Shown: positions 21,670 through 31,577 of the stretch, in pieces | How the letters are laid out: each line of letters starts with the position of its first letter | How positions within the stretch are numbered: the stretch's first letter is position 1 | Assembly (NCBI GenBank): GCA_023052935.1 | Contig: CM041295.1 | Location: forward strand, 19,716,880 to 19,780,879 | DNA length: 64,000 nt | From: Piezodorus guildinii | Taxonomy: Eukaryota > Arthropoda > Insecta > Hemiptera > Pentatomidae | Direction: 5' to 3' | Translations under genes and position numbers: made by a program | The notes under the pieces: model-generated | What the model was told of the DNA's origin: nothing | What the model saw: the letters and a program-made list of their open reading frames with translations, nothing else | The model's database searches: none

Positions 21670-22961
21670 TTATGGTTTTTGTAAGGCAGGAATGAGATTT
21701 GATACAAGGTTCGTAAGGAGTGATATTAGAGGCATAACAAGGGATTTGATTTCGGAGATGAAGGATGTCATGAGACTGGTAAGGTCTGTGACATTTGATG
21801 GAGAAGGGATATGGGAAATTTGATGTTGAGGAGTTTTTTGAAGAATAGGAAAATTTTGAGGAATAGTTTGTTGTGGAATAGGTGGATTATGCTGAGGTAA
21901 ACGTTGTTTCGGCAGGGCCTCGGCTTCATTACTCTGGTCCCCACCTCCAAGTAAGTGGGCAAATGAAACATTGGAATCTACAAATTTAGATGGTTCTCTT
22001 CTAGATCTTGTTATTCTTGCTGTTTCTGGTTCTTGAGGTTTTTGAAATCTGGTCTTTAGATTTTTATATATTTGGCATCCCTTGTAGTTGGCTGGATGGT
22101 CCTTGAGGCAATGAGCACATACTGCGGTGATGACTTCGGTTTAGTGCATTCTCCAGTCCTATGCTCTTCTCCGCATTTCACACAGCGTGGCATATGGTGG
22201 CAATAAGATTTAGTATGGCCATATGCCTGACAATTATGGCATTGGACTATATCCTTCTTCATGTAGGGCTTCTCAACTCTTACACAGCTGTAGTACAGTC
22301 GTTTAAGATCGTAGATTTTTTCGACTCCTGTCGATGGTTCTAGATCAACAAAAAACATTGGAAGTTGAACTTTATCTTTCAAAACGTTGGTGACTTGGCG
22401 CACCTTATATCCCATCTCCATCAGTTCTTCTTTAATAACTTCAGTTGGTGTCGAGGGATGCAAGTTTCTTATTACAACCCTCAGTGCTCTCTCCTGGCGT
22501 AGCTGATAAGTATGGAACTCGGCCTTGGTGTCTGTCAGATATTTTACTACTTTCCTGTAGGTTTCAGCACTATCCGGAGATATTTTAGTGTCATTTGTTC
22601 TATTCAGACATGAGTAGCTACCAGGGTTGGTTAATTTATTAAGTTGTGCACAAAGAAGTTGAAAATTTTTAATATTTTTGACAAATATCGGGGGAGGTGG
22701 TGGTTCCCTTGGTGTAAGGGCAGATTCCATGTCTTCTTTTTCACTATGGAGGATTTGAAATGGATTCGGTGTGAAAAAATGGAGATTCATCTGTCATCTC
22801 CTGTGATGATGGGCCAGGCTGGGGTTCAGATTTCAAGTGTTACTTGAAGGGTTCGCTTGTGTTGGTAACTTCTTATTGTTATCACGACGGGGTCTTTGTT
22901 TAGTGGGAGACGAATTTGAACCTGCTGATCTTGATCTTTTACTTGCCGTTTTAGAAGACAT
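21670..22961 (-). pseudogene. Jockey ORF1, Gag-like RNA-binding protein
   Basis: The likely start is the ATG at 22,961 (MSSKTASKRSRSAGSNSSPT), a basic, serine-rich N-terminus. A frameshift near 22,830 links it to the open frame 22,790-22,056. That frame contains LRVVIRNLHPSTPTEVIKEE (an RRM-like region typical of Jockey Gag proteins) and two zinc knuckles, CHNCQAYGHTKSYC and CVKCGEEHRTGEC. A further frameshift near 22,130 shifts the reading to a proline-rich C-terminal tail that ends at 21,670. Gag-like ORF1 proteins bind the element's RNA. Sequence quality is good apart from the frameshifts. Confidence 0.85.
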
Positions 22962-23300
22962 CACTTGATGAAAATATCGCATTTCATATATAAAAAAAAG
23001 ATAGTAATATAAGAATGTTAAAGGGAAACAAGTAATAAGTATATATTCCCAATACCAGCAATCAGCTGATATGAGGAAATATGGCTACCCTTTGTGTCAA
23101 GCCTATTGACTCTGCATTCACTGTTTGCGGTAAAAAAAAATTACTCTGCTTACCGAAATAATACTCCAAACCTTACTGCTGTTGATGTCCAAAAAGCTGG
23201 CAGCTTTTTCGAGACTGGAATCGATGAAAATCCTTTTGAAAAATCTCCAGAGACGAAGTTAAGTGCGACTGTTACCATCTGGCGCATCAGCTGATCTCTC
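22962..23300 (-). promoter_or_regulatory. Jockey 5' UTR / presumed internal promoter region
   Basis: On the minus strand it starts 'ggagagatcagctgatgcgc', directly next to the target duplication, and leads to the ORF1 start at 22,961. Jockey elements usually have internal promoters here. The role is inferred from position; I cannot point to a defined promoter motif. Confidence 0.5.
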
Positions 23301-23610
23301 CAATTATAAACTAAATGAGAAATGAGCAAAAATGTTTTTAAATGTAATTTTCGGTTTTGCGAAGATCAGGACAGTAATGTAGACGTATAATACACTATTG
23401 GAAAGCAAAATATTATCTTTTACACAAAATTTCTAAAATGTTAAGGAGAGTGATGAAAACATCATAAAACTAACTGATTTTTTTATATAAAAATTGTATG
23501 TTGTGACATTTAATCTAAAACGTGTGTTTTTAACAAAACTAAATACATTTATTTTAACCTAATGAGCTCTATTTATTAGATTCTTAAATTGATTTAAACA
23601 ATGGAGGTCC
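23301..23610 (-). repeat. Family A copy split by the Jockey element (part 2)
   Basis: It resumes at the 12-bp duplication and carries family A words on the minus strand: 'cgtataatacactattgg', 'aggagagtgatgaaaac' and 'tctaaaacgtgtgttt'. Together with 17,986-18,533 it gives a nearly complete copy without the Jockey insertion. Confidence 0.7.
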
Positions 23611-23907
23611 CTGGAATTCGAGTGTAGAGCGATTTTGAATGAATATTAATCAACCTTGTTTTTATTACAGCCGACAAATTTACTATTATATAAGAACTAA
23701 ACAGTATAAGAAGATTTATTCAAAACTTTCGGAATAAATTATTTAGTTTAAATATACAGGGCTCGAAGCGAAACCAATATAAATTTTCTCGCGGGGAAAG
23801 ATGGATGGGCCAAGCAACAACCTCAAGGGAGAGCTCTGAGAATATATGGCTTTATTGTAATTCTGGGGCCCTAGTTAATTTTTCATTATTTTTTTATTTT
23901 ATAAATT
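23611..23907. other. No gene seen
   Basis: Mixed composition ('gcggggaaagatggatgggc'), no open frame and no match elsewhere in the window. Confidence 0.4.
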
Positions 23908-24336
23908 TTTAAACGTATTTTCTTGGTTCATTAAGGCTAGTTAATTTGTCTACAGATGGTTTCTGATTTGTTTTACTATTCCCTATTAATATACATTACA
24001 AATCTGGTGCAGAAAACACACGAATTTCACTTACCTAGGTTGTGTTGTTAAAATCAATTCAAGAACTACAAAACAAAGTTGAAGAATTATGTTCAGTTTT
24101 TCTAGAAACATATGTTTTAGATAAAATAGTATAATAAATCTAGCTGACCCGGCAACATTCTTCTACCATATAAATTATTTCAAGTGGATATTATGGTTGT
24201 TAAATAAAAAATAATGGATGTATTCTAAGTGCTACTTTAAACCTTGCATTTTGCACCTTTTTGTGATTTTATTAAACACGGTTAAAGCTGAAATTTGCTT
24301 GGTTTCTTTCTGATTGAAATAGTCTGACAGGGCTTA
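23908..24336. repeat. Direct duplication, copy 1
   Basis: This segment recurs at 24,738-25,165 with an offset near 834 bp and high identity ('cgtattttcttg', 'gtctacagatggtttctgat', 'tagctgacccggcaacattc'). It contains a family A-like 5' piece ('aatctggtgcagaaaacac') and ends in the family A word 'gtctgacagggcttaaat'. Confidence 0.75.
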
Positions 24337-24730
24337 AATTAGATAAGGAACGATCTGTCAAAATGTGGAGATAGGTGGGCCATTTGTGTAAATCTGAAGG
24401 CCTAGAGGGTGTACAGCGGGAATGGACAGAGGATTTGAATTGTAAAAGGTCAAAAATGTATGATCGACGGTGGGATTGGATAACTTGGTACAGGAATGAT
24501 GCAAGGAAATACTTGCGACAATTGGAAGGGTAAAGCCACTTCAACTCGCTATAAAATTCGGAGACGGAGGTGTACCCCGGGACCCCGAGGATAAATCGAA
24601 CAAAGCAATTAATTAGGGTTTTATTTTTACTTCGATTTCCCCAGAAACACAACCGTATACGGTACAGCAGTAGTTGAAGTGGGGAATATTAGAGAGGTAA
24701 CGAGGAGCTTCCGGGTTTCATACGGGAATA
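24337..24730 (-). pseudogene. LINE RT C-terminal relic between the duplicates
   Basis: The minus-strand frame 24,652-24,272 reads LINCFVRFILGVPGYTSVSE, then FYSELKWLYPSNCRKYFLAS and DLHKWPTYLHILTDRSLS. This is the tail that follows RT in several LINE clades ('NxxVRFIxGxxxxxxxSxYxxELxWLxxxxRR'). A related, internally deleted piece is at 10.8-11.4 kb. No catalytic motif remains. Confidence 0.65.
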
Positions 24731-24737
24731 GGTGAAA

Positions 24738-25215
24738 ACATTTTTAAACGTATTTTCTTGATTCATTAAGACTAGCTAATTTGTCTACAGATGGTTTCTG
24801 ATTTGTTTCACTATTACCCATTATACATATTACAAATCTGGTGCAGAAAACACACGAATTTCACTTACCTAGGTTGTGGTTGTAAAATCAATTCAAGAAC
24901 TACAAAACAAAGTTGAAGAATTATGTTCAGTTTTTCTAGAAACATATGTTTTAGATAAAACAGTATAATAAATCTAGCTGACCCGGCAACATTCTTCTAC
25001 CATATAAATTATTTCAAGTTGATATTATGGTTGTTAAATGAAAAATGACGGATGTATTATAAGTGCTACTTTGTACTATCCATTTTGCACCTTTTTGCGA
25101 TTTTATTAAACACGGTTAAAGATGAAACTTGCTAGGTTTCTTTCTGATTTAAATAGCCTGAGAGGACTTAAATGCCGATATTTGATATTCTTCCTTCAAA
25201 GTACCTTTCTAAAAA
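24738..25215. repeat. Direct duplication, copy 2
   Basis: Second copy of the 23,908 unit. It continues further at its right end with the family A words 'aaatgccgatatttgatatt' and 'cttccttcaaagtacc', so the LINE piece between the two copies interrupts or flanks a duplicated family A-like segment. Confidence 0.7.
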
Positions 25216-25251
25216 AGAACTTGGGAATTCACTATCTCACGAATCTTTTAT

Positions 25252-25292
25252 AGAGTCAGCCCTAATTTAGGCCGAAACGTCGGCACACAAAT
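25252..25292 (+). mobile_element. Truncated PLE-1-type end motif
   Basis: 'aggccgaaacgtcggcacac' equals the 3' half of the PLE-1 hammerhead-like motif. The 5' half is collapsed (CCTAATTTAGGCC) and lacks the CTGATGA box and the loop. Confidence 0.5.
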
Positions 25293-25618
25293 GTAATAAG
25301 TGTTCCTTATTACCGTGTTTTTTCCTGATGTCCACACCCATAACAAACTTTGTTATTGAACTATTTTTGTATAAACAAATTCCATTTTACAAGGTGCAAA
25401 AACTAAATTTAATGCTGACGAACGTCATAAGCCCACGACACCCTGCCCTAGAGTATCCTTAAATAACACTCTTTTAGTCCCTTTTGAACCGATCCGATAT
25501 CTAAGGTACCAAATTGAAAAACGTCTTACTTAAAAACCTCTGCTTTTTTTGCAAGGTTTTGCCCGACGTATTCGACTACTCGAACATCAGACGAAAGCTC
25601 AAACCTTCCAATTAACTA

Positions 25619-26766
25619 TTGGGCTGTTTCACATGAAATGTCCCATTTTATAGTTTCTGAAATACATAAAGGATTTTGCAGGTCATTGTTGTTTTCTTCC
25701 GAATGTTTACATATTAAAAGTAAACAATTGCTAATCATCTACCTTTGTATTATAAACATTAGCTTCCCAATCAACTACCGACATTTTATTATAAATTAAA
25801 TGGCTATATACTTAATTTATATATTGCTGTCAGATAAATAGATTGAATTTTATTAAGTTGTTTCACATGAAATGTCCGTTTTTATAGTTTCTGAAATACA
25901 TAAAGGATTTTGCATGTCTTTGTTGTTTTCTTCCAAATGTTTACATATCTAAAGTAAACAGTTACTAATCTCTACCTTTGTATTTTAAACATTAGCTTCC
26001 CAATCAATTACTAACTTTTAAGTATTCTTCCAAATATGAACATGGAAACACGCGATTTTTGAGTAATATTTTTTGTACGAGTTTAAACTCGGCCATTCAG
26101 CAGCTGAGGCCGCTAGAAATATTTGCAAGGCGTTTGGGGAAGGGAGTGTTAATGAACAGACCATTCACCGATGGTTTGCTAAGTTTTCAGCTGGGGAAAC
26201 CGACTTGGAAAACATGCCCCGAGGATGACCTCCGTCCGTAATAGGCATCGATGTCCTCAAACATACAGTAGAAGGAAGCCCCTACCAAACAGTTAAATGA
26301 CTCTCAGCACAACTAAATGCAATTGCATCTACCGTTTCCAGGCATTTAAAGTCTATTGGGAAAGTAAAAAAGCTCGATACATGGGTACCTCACGATCTCA
26401 CTGAGCGGCAGCAAGACCCCATGATTCAAAACATACCGTGCAAAAATTGAAAGAACTAGGCTACGAAGTTCTTCCGCACCCACCATATTCTCCCGACTTG
26501 TCTCCAACAGATTACCACCTGTTCAGGAATTTAGATAACTTCGTCAAAGGAAAACTTTTTGAAAATGGTGATCAAGTGCGATTTCAGATTTTGTTTCACT
26601 TTAAAGCTCAGAGTTTTTCAGTTCGGGGATAAAAAAGTTGTGTCACGTTGTGAAAAATGTGTAGAAAAAGAAGAAAAATAATACAAATAGAATTATCTTG
26701 TTTTCATATCTTATTTTTAATAAAAATCCTTTACCTTGAAAACGGACATTTTATGTGACAACCCAT
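25619..26766 (+). mobile_element. Mariner (internally deleted) with a second, outer TIR
   Basis: The insertion lies between TA dinucleotides (25,617-25,618 and 26,767-26,768) in the Jockey fragment. The right TIR is the complement of 'atgggttgtcacataaaatg'. Two left TIRs are present: an outer one at 25,619 (ttgggctgtttcacatgaaa) and an inner one at 25,853 (ttaagttgtttcacatgaaa). The 5' untranslated region is repeated after each one. The 60 bp before the inner TIR also flanks the second mariner at 32,500. The inner element (25,853-26,766) is 914 bp, so it is a short non-autonomous derivative. Confidence 0.8.
26036..26632 (+). pseudogene. Mariner transposase remnant, catalytic core deleted
   Basis: The N-terminal part, recoverable over several frames, covers the DNA-binding region with FAKFSAGETDLENMP-like sequence and VKKLDTWVPHDLTERQQDP. 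It then jumps directly to QKLKELGYEVLPHPPYSPDL and PTDYHLFRNLDNFVKGKLF, the C-terminal block with the third catalytic aspartate. The segment with the first two catalytic aspartates is missing. The junction is the same as in the copy at 31.7-32.3 kb, so the deletion happened in a common ancestor. A cecropia-like mariner lineage is my best guess from the WVPHDLTE block. Confidence 0.75.
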
Positions 26767-27456
26767 TACAAAAGGCTCATCTACATGACTATAATTAGGC
26801 TGATGTGGACTAACAAGAAGAGCTTTGGGGTTCTACTAAACCATGAAAGTCTGCATGTATCCAATCCTCAATGCTCCTTACTGATTCACGAATAAACGTT
26901 TCCATGAATACCATAATGTTCCTATGTACCTGTATTTGCCTGAAGCAGATGCCATTCCTTACATGACAAACTCCATTCCCATTCTAACCCACTGGTTACG
27001 ATCCTAGCTTCCTCTTCAATATCTGATAATCCTCTGAGGCGTCTGAAAAGAAGATAAACCAGAAGGTCCCGGGTTTAGCATAGTTTTGGAGTGCTTCCAA
27101 TGGATAGTTCTCCTTTATTTCAATCATGACTTAATTTACTATTGTATCGCATATACTGGATGTGTTACACAATACAGTTGTATATTTCAATAAAATATAT
27201 TTTTTTTAATGTAAACGAAACGCAGTTAATAAATAAAACGACTAATAGTACGGGTATGTCCACATTCATTCTTCAAGAATAAATAGAAAACACACATTAA
27301 AACTAGTGCTATTTTAATTATGTGCCGACGTTTCGGCCTACATTGTGGGCCTTTATCAGGGCTAAAAGAAACAAGATAATAACCAATGTAATTATAGACT
27401 TAATAATATGTTATATTATATTATTATGAATATATTCTATTCTATTATTATTATAG

Positions 27457-27766
27457 AGGAGCCCGTGGCTGAGTGGCCAGCGCGCTAGGCTCTCATGCTA
27501 CAGGTTCTGTGTTTGAATCTCAGTCCCGGCGTGGCTTTTATAAGGATGTAAAAAAATGGGGATTCACTCACAGGCTCTCCATCGGGTATGTGAGACCCGT
27601 CAGCCATATGTGAGAGCCGTGGCCACTCACAAAATTAGTCGTAGGGGGTGATGACCCTACACTAAAAATTTCATCGTAAAACGTGAGGGTAAACTCGCAG
27701 GAGTTTACACCACGAGGCCCAGGGCCTACACGGACTGTCGCGCCACTGGAAGAAGAAGAAGAAGAA
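27457..27766 (+). mobile_element. tRNA-derived SINE, copy 2, with 13-bp TSD
   Basis: The tRNA-like head has A box 'gtggctgagtggccagcgc' and B box 'gtgtttgaatctcag'. The body and (GAA)n tail are as in copy 1. The exact 13-bp direct repeat 'tattattattata' flanks it (27,443-27,455 and 27,767-27,779). Insertion was into the centre of a PLE-1 palindrome. Confidence 0.88.
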
Positions 27767-27883
27767 TATTATTATTATATACCTAACGCATTATTAAGTC
27801 TATAATTACATTGATTGTTATCTCGTTTATTTTAGTCCTGATGAAGGCCCACAATGTAGCTCGAAACGACGGACGGCACATAA

Positions 27884-28066
27884 TGTTTTTTTTTTTTTTT
27901 TTTTTTTTTTTTATTGATAAAATTACAATCTGTCCCAATTTGGACATCAATAGTAGTGCTGAAAGATATCATACATACTACATTCATACAATATTTACAC
28001 AGCATAAAATTACAATAAAATATATACACAATAATGAATCAATACAATAAGTCAATAATTCTCTTT
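27884..28066 (-). mobile_element. Jockey 3'-end insertion (lineage of 18.5 kb element)
   Basis: The poly-T at 27,885-27,912 is the poly-A tail, followed by 3' UTR sequence also seen at 18,560-18,640 ('aatagtagtgctgaaagat', 'cattcatacaatatttaca'). The flanks repeat 'cataat', and removing the insertion restores the PLE-1 arm. Confidence 0.8.
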
Positions 28067-28574
28067 CATAATTAAAATAGCACTTGTTTTAATGTGTGTT
28101 TTCTATTTAATGACCGCACCCCCAACCATCTACCTCATCTAATTTCTCAACAGTCAACAAAAACTCAATCATTAGGTTAAAGTTAATTTATAGATTTAAT
28201 GGTAATTAAAAACATATCGGTCAAATTAATATGTAATACAAGCTTGCAACATATGTAATATGTTTATTTTAATTAATTTGTAAAAGAGACGACCCCCTAA
28301 TACTTTGGCTACTAATAACAGAAGGGACACATAGCAAAGCCATTCTAACACTTGGAAATACACCACCTGTGGTTTGGCGGCGGCAGCAACCCCCTGGTTT
28401 TACTGTATTATTAAATAGTTGAACAACATACATCACAGTCTCCTGCGGTAAGTACCCACCATCTTGCTAATTTAGTGCAGGGCCTAATACTCGTAAATAT
28501 CGAGGAAACCTCATCCGGAGAATAGTTGATACGTGTCTTAGAAATTTATAAATAAAAAAATATGCTAAAGGTTA

Positions 28575-29458
28575 TAAAAAAAATCTGGTGCGAGCAACAC
28601 ACGACTTTCACTTACCTCCATTTTTAAAATCAATGAAAGAATTTTCAAATGCAGTTAGAAAAAAAATACGTCAAACTATTTAAGAATTAATTGAATTGAA
28701 TTTATATAGAAACATGTGTTTTATTAAAAAATCGATTATATTATTATCTAAAATAATCAGTTTTATCTGATTTTCATCACTCTTTATTAATTTTTAAAGT
28801 TTTTGCATTAGATAATATTTATTCTAAAATCTTCAGCTTTCCAACGGTATATTATACGTGTGTATTACTGTTGCTATGTTTAAAATAAAAAATTGCATTA
28901 AAAAAATATTTTTTTCAGTTTTCTCCATTAGCTGTTTTTTAAATTCGCACTTACATACTTTACTAACATACAGCTGTTATTTATCAATGATAACAAGATA
29001 ATTTGGTTATTTTTATAGAATCTACAAAATTAAAGGTACTTTAGAAGGAGATAATTTAAAATATCGGCATTTAAGCCCTGTCAGCCCATTTTAATTATAA
29101 TAAAACCTACATGACGTTTAAGCCTATTAAATTTTACATCGATATAGCGAATTTAATAAAAATCGTCGGAACCGTTTTCGAGAAAATCGAAAAAAGAAGC
29201 AAAATGCATGGTAAGCTCATTTTGATGAAAAAGATTTTGTAACGTCTCGGGCGTATATTAGTCTTAAATATGAAATTTCAGTTTCATAGGACTTACCGTT
29301 TCCGCCCGGGAGTTACCACACACAGACCTTTTTGCGGGACTTCGTTATTTGGACTCAGTGGACCCTAAAATGTGTATTTCCGTTGAAAACTGGAATTACA
29401 AAATTTTCAGGATCGTAATACTTTCCTTTACTATATATAGTAAGTGAAAGTAAAAATG
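28575..29458 (+). repeat. Family A, complete copy
   Basis: A roughly 885-bp unclassified interspersed repeat. It starts 'aaaatctggtgcgagcaac', has 'actttcacttac' at 28,604-28,615, and ends in the exact inverted 12-mer 'gtaagtgaaagt' at 29,441-29,452. Internal landmarks are 'catcactctt', 'aacggtatattatacgtg', 'ggcatttaagccctgtcag', 'ctcgggcgtatattagtc' and 'gtggaccctaaaatgtg'. There is no long ORF. At least ten further full, split or partial copies lie in this window. Subterminal inverted 12-mers without terminal TIRs would suit a non-autonomous Helitron/Helentron-like or another DNA element, but the class is unproven. Confidence 0.75.
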
Positions 29459-30975
29459 TATGATTAATTTAATTAAAATTTTATATTATGAATTATATTT
29501 AAGATAATAATTCTTGGTTGGTATTTCGGAAGGAACGTAAAACGGTGGTTCCGTACCTCTGTGAAGTCAATTACTCGGTAAAGATCTCTACCCTAATTAA
29601 ACTTGGATATGAAAAAAATTGAACTCCCATTGAATAACTGGTCAAAAAATCACGAAAATCAAAAATGTGGAGCGGCAAGGTCTGGGAGATTTCGAATGGA
29701 TTGACCCTTATGCTTAAAAAACTTTCTATTATTTCATGTCCATTTTACATTGGATAAATACAATTTTTTTTTCTATTCTATTCTAAGCTATATACCCTTC
29801 AATAGACACTCTAACCTCAAAACACCCCCTACAATCCAGTACAAACAATTATCCCCTGCCTTACCCCTATCCTCCCTCCATTAGCAGAAACCCCTCCTCG
29901 CAGAGATTCTCATGAGGCGCTATCCTGAGGCGGAGATGATTGTGTATACCTTTGCTACCCCCCAGCTCAGGGTAAACAAACCTCTAGCCCGTAACCTCTT
30001 AAATCTTCACATTATCGATCCTCTGAGAAACTCTTGAGAGTTAGACGAGCTAGCTGACAGTATTCCACTTTTCCCTAAGGTACTTTTCAGGATTCGGCAG
30101 TATATTACAATTGTTTATTTGTTATTATCTGTTTATTCATTTAACTTTACGCGAATACAATTTACTTGAATTATTCGATAATACAGTTGTTAATTTCAGC
30201 ACTCGACTTTCACTTACCTCGGCTCACAGTGGAAAATCTAAAACTTCTCTACATTTTACGTTTATTTCTATAAAGTCCCAGAATAAGGGAAAAATAATAC
30301 AACTAATCTAACTATCGGCTCGGAGTTGCTTAAACCTGCTAATAAATGTATTTTAAATCATTTAAGTAACTCTTCAAATTAAGGATTGTACAACTTTTGA
30401 TTCGGAGCGTTGTTTCTGAAAAAAAATTTATTATTTTTTTTTTATGTTCGATCACAAAGATTTATTTTTTAAAACAATAAACCAACATTAATTTATCAAA
30501 AATAACTTATGAATATAAATTCACGAGGAGTCGAGAACAATGTAAAAAAAATGTAGCATTTAATAAAGTTTAAATCAGTCTTTTTAAGTAAACTGGCTCC
30601 ATTGGAATAGAATTGTATTAATGTATTGTTAGAACTTTTAGCGAGATTGAATGACAGATTGAGTGATTTCCCCAATAAGAAATATCATTCTTCACTAGAA
30701 CTATAAAGCTACGTAAGAAGAAGGCCAAGACACGAATTCCTTTTAAAATCAATCAGTCTATTTGGGAACGGTGCCTCCGCGTTCCAATCAAGGGAGCTCC
30801 GGCAATATTACCGTGCCTTCAAACTTAGCACGAAACATTTCTCGACCAACATCAATCTAGCGGGTACCATTATTTAGTTTCCTCCGTCAGATGAAATGAA
30901 TCCTGAAAATAAATATGGAGGATGCTTTCCTCACGTCTGTTGATACGTCACAAAACTCCGATACCGCAAACTTCC
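29459..30975. other. Intergenic, no recognised element
   Basis: 29,620-29,715 shares a short repeat with 12,595-12,670. 29,790-30,090 is unusually C-rich ('cctgccttacccctatcctc') for this window and has no relatives here. No supported ORF. Confidence 0.4.
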
Positions 30976-31239
30976 TCAAAGGACAGCATCGGTTTGAAGA
31001 GGTTGATACTGGATGGTGCGTAGGTCGAGCATCGCATTATTAAAAGAGATACCAAGAACCTGCGTACCTCTTTCGGAATGAAGGGGTACTTCAGCCTTTT
31101 CGAATAATAAGCCTCTTGGACTTAGCAGTTCGATGTCACTTCCAAGTAACGTTATGACGTCAAAACAAAAACATGACATGTTGAGATAGAGTCGCCAAAG
31201 AATTTTCAAAATCTGTTGCAAGCAACAAAGGACTTCCAC
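30976..31239 (-). CDS. Unrecognised short ORF, possible unique coding sequence
   Basis: An 87-codon minus-strand frame of fairly normal composition, with stretches such as SDIELLSPRGLLFEKAEVPL and ERGTQVLGISFNNAMLDLRT. Unlike most ORFs here it is neither AT-driven nor part of a repeat that I can see in the window. The sequence could be an exon or a relic of an element without other copies here. The start codon is uncertain and no splice sites were established. No function is proposed. Confidence 0.25.
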   Translation of the reverse strand: MEVLCCLQQILKILWRLYLNMSCFCFDVITLLGSDIELLSPRGLLFEKAEVPLHSERGTQVLGISFNNAMLDLRTIQYQPLQTDAVL

Positions 31240-31400
31240 TTTACTTCCGAGGTTAAAGTCATTATAGGTTTTTCGGTCGAAAAATCTGTTTTAGATTAAG
31301 TATAGATATATTACAGTATTATCTACAACAATCAATGAGTTTTATCCGTTTTTTATCGCTATGTATAACCTTATACAGTTTTTTTGTAATGTGAAATCAT
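31205..31400 (+). repeat. Family A 5' part, diverged
   Basis: 'caaaatctgttgcaagcaac' followed by 'ggacttccactttacttccg' and later 'tgttttagattaag' and 'cagtattatctacaacaatc' follow the family A 5' order. Confidence 0.6.
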
Positions 31401-31577
31401 TTTTTTTTTAAATCTTCAGTAATAAATTGTTGGTTCTTAAATCTTCCTCAAAAATTTATTTTTACATTAGTAATAATTAGGAGTCAACGATTCGGGGGCA
31501 TTCCACATCTTTACCACTCACTACAATATAAAAATATTAGTAATTATTACAAAAAATAATTTTCTTTTTACTAAGTA

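Larger units (their letters stand above)
18534..23300 (-). mobile_element. Nearly full-length Jockey-clade element, exact 12-bp TSD
   Basis: A 4,767-bp non-LTR retrotransposon on the minus strand between exact copies of 'caattataaact' (18,522-18,533 and 23,301-23,312). In transcription order it has a 5' UTR (23,300-22,962), ORF1 with two zinc knuckles (22,961-21,670), ORF2 with endonuclease and reverse transcriptase (21,669-19,073), a 3' UTR and a T-rich stretch on the plus strand that is the poly-A tail. ORF1's stop codon directly precedes the ORF2 start. A few frameshifts and one early stop make it inactive, but it is by far the most complete element here. Fragments of the same lineage are at 27,884-28,066 and 33,340-34,400. 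Confidence 0.9.
25427..27215 (+). mobile_element. Jockey fragment (family J, copy 2) split by a mariner
   Basis: The left part (25,427-25,618) matches the region after the YADD box of the copy at 43.1 kb ('ccctgccctagagtatcc', 'gaaagctcaaaccttcc'). The right part (26,767-27,215) continues exactly where the left one stops ('caaaaggctcatctacatga') and runs to 'aatacagttgta' and an A/T-rich tail. Stops and indels are frequent. The interruption is the mariner at 25,619-26,766, so the Jockey copy is older than that insertion. Confidence 0.8.
27281..28155. mobile_element. PLE-1 palindrome, old copy, with two later insertions
   Basis: The left arm (27,281-27,456) and right arm (27,767-28,155) are mirrored and match the intact palindrome at 58,485-60,218, including 'ctaacgcattattaagtcta' and the end 'gaccgcacccccaaccatct'. 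A SINE sits between the arms. A Jockey tail (27,884-28,066) interrupts the right arm. The hammerhead-like motifs are decayed: the left reads CTGATAA in place of CTGATGA (27,323-27,364, minus) and the right reads CTGATGA...GAAAC followed by GAC (27,834-27,878, plus). The right arm extends beyond the left arm, as in the intact copy. Confidence 0.75.

Noticed and set aside
23908..25215. LTR pair of a short retrotransposon
   Set aside because: The direct repeats lack TG...CA ends, a primer site and a purine tract, and the sequence between them is an unrelated LINE tail in antisense.
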